64,000 nucleotides of DNA from Rhizorhabdus sp049889055. Its GTDB lineage: Bacteria > Pseudomonadota > Alphaproteobacteria > Sphingomonadales > Sphingomonadaceae. Of the stretch, positions 63,826 through 64,000 are shown one piece after another (the first letter of the stretch is position 1; every line of letters starts with the position of its first letter). The notes beneath the pieces are model-generated. The model ran no database searches. It worked only from the letters and a program-made list of their open reading frames with translations, and was not told the origin of the DNA. Both the position numbers and the translations under genes were made by a program. The stretch spans positions 221,393-285,392 of the forward strand of contig NZ_JBLTWO010000006.1 of NCBI RefSeq assembly GCF_049889055.1, read 5' to 3'.

Positions 63826-63999
63826 ATGCGCGCGTGGGCGCTGCGAGCGACGGCGTGGTGCATGCTATTTGCGCTGTTGGTCGGTGCGCCGGGTCAGGCG
63901 ATCATCTTCGCCGTCGATCCGAACGAGCATGGGGTTGCTAGAGCGTTTTCGAACCAGATGGAATCATCTGGTGACTCGGAAAACGGGGTAAAACAATAA
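63826..63999 (+). CDS. Small secreted ORF with repeat-derived C-terminus
   Basis: 57 aa: MRAWALRATAWCMLFALLVG then APGQA is a plausible signal peptide, followed by ~14 residues and a tail (RAFSNQMESSGDSENGVKQ) encoded by a palindromic repeat. The ORF starts six bases after the upstream stop (ends 63819). It is probably a truncated gene or a small peptide; the natural C-terminus appears to have been replaced. Confidence 0.35.
   Translation: MRAWALRATAWCMLFALLVGAPGQAIIFAVDPNEHGVARAFSNQMESSGDSENGVKQ
63938..63999. repeat. Alphaproteobacterial intergenic palindromic repeat
   Basis: Nested palindrome: CGTTTTC (63944-63950) pairs with GAAAACG (63979-63985), and inside it CCAGATG-GAAT-CATCTGG (63954-63971) forms a perfect 7-bp stem. 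The CTAGAGCGTTTTCGA...AAAACAA layout matches the abundant TAGAGCGTTTT-type repeats of Rhizobiales and Sphingomonadales. It lies at the right edge of the window, inside the reading frame of the 63826 ORF. Confidence 0.8.
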
Positions 64000-64000
64000 G

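Overview
The window is high-GC chromosomal DNA of an alphaproteobacterium, most likely a sphingomonad (Sphingomonas/Rhizorhabdus group). The basis is a sufR-B-C-D-S order with an Rrf2 regulator, a PEPxxWA-type sorting signal, a TonB-dependent receptor, abundant HDFNN-type hybrid kinases, a GGAAC-N17-CGTT (EcfG-type) promoter and dense coding with many ATGA/TGATG start-stop overlaps. No tRNA, rRNA, CRISPR array, transposase or prophage gene was seen.

Layout. 1-5151 (minus): Fe-S assembly operon (Rrf2 regulator, sufB, sufC, sufD, sufS; sufS runs off the left edge), with repeat palindromes between genes. 5152-5457: divergent leader with an operator-like palindrome and a cluster of hairpins. 5458-10124 (plus): pyrD, a gamma-glutamyltransferase and an acyl-CoA synthetase. 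10125-16460: an accessory stretch with a decayed lipoprotein gene, a DUF4272 protein, a frameshifted toxin-like nuclease, two coupled unknown genes, a chemoreceptor and two small genes. 16590-22747: rlmN with a tiny coupled helix-turn-helix gene, a cyclopropane-fatty-acid synthase, two secreted EF-hand proteins, a secreted double TonB-C-like protein and argG. 22793-29118: a GT-C glycosyltransferase, an MFS transporter, and an SDR divergent from a TonB-dependent receptor. 29330-36423: two hybrid histidine kinases flanking a YdeP-type molybdopterin oxidoreductase; the second kinase has a canonical LOV blue-light domain.

36500-45724 is the most interesting block. It holds an FAD oxidoreductase of the UDP-galactopyranose-mutase/amine-oxidase-like type, two paralogous multispanning proteins with conserved acidic and RIDHHGW motifs in predicted outer loops, a third multispanning protein, and a divergent coupled operon of GtrA, a DPM1/ArnC-type polyprenyl-phosphate glycosyltransferase and a methyltransferase. 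Together these look like an uncharacterised polyprenyl-phosphate-sugar glycosylation locus.

45746-54859: housekeeping and small membrane genes (marC, folD, DUF167, YggT, PilZ, TSUP, an extradiol dioxygenase, a VOC protein, an AI-2E-type permease, TlpA, argH, lptM). 54960-59907: lysA, galU, an aldo/keto reductase, a siroheme-synthase-N-like protein coupled to a CorA/ZntB transporter. 59918-63999: a CDP-glycerol-transferase-like protein, terC behind an EcfG-type promoter, a choice-of-anchor-A PEP-CTERM secreted protein, a DUF2383 protein, and a small secreted ORF whose 3' end is made of an intergenic palindromic repeat.
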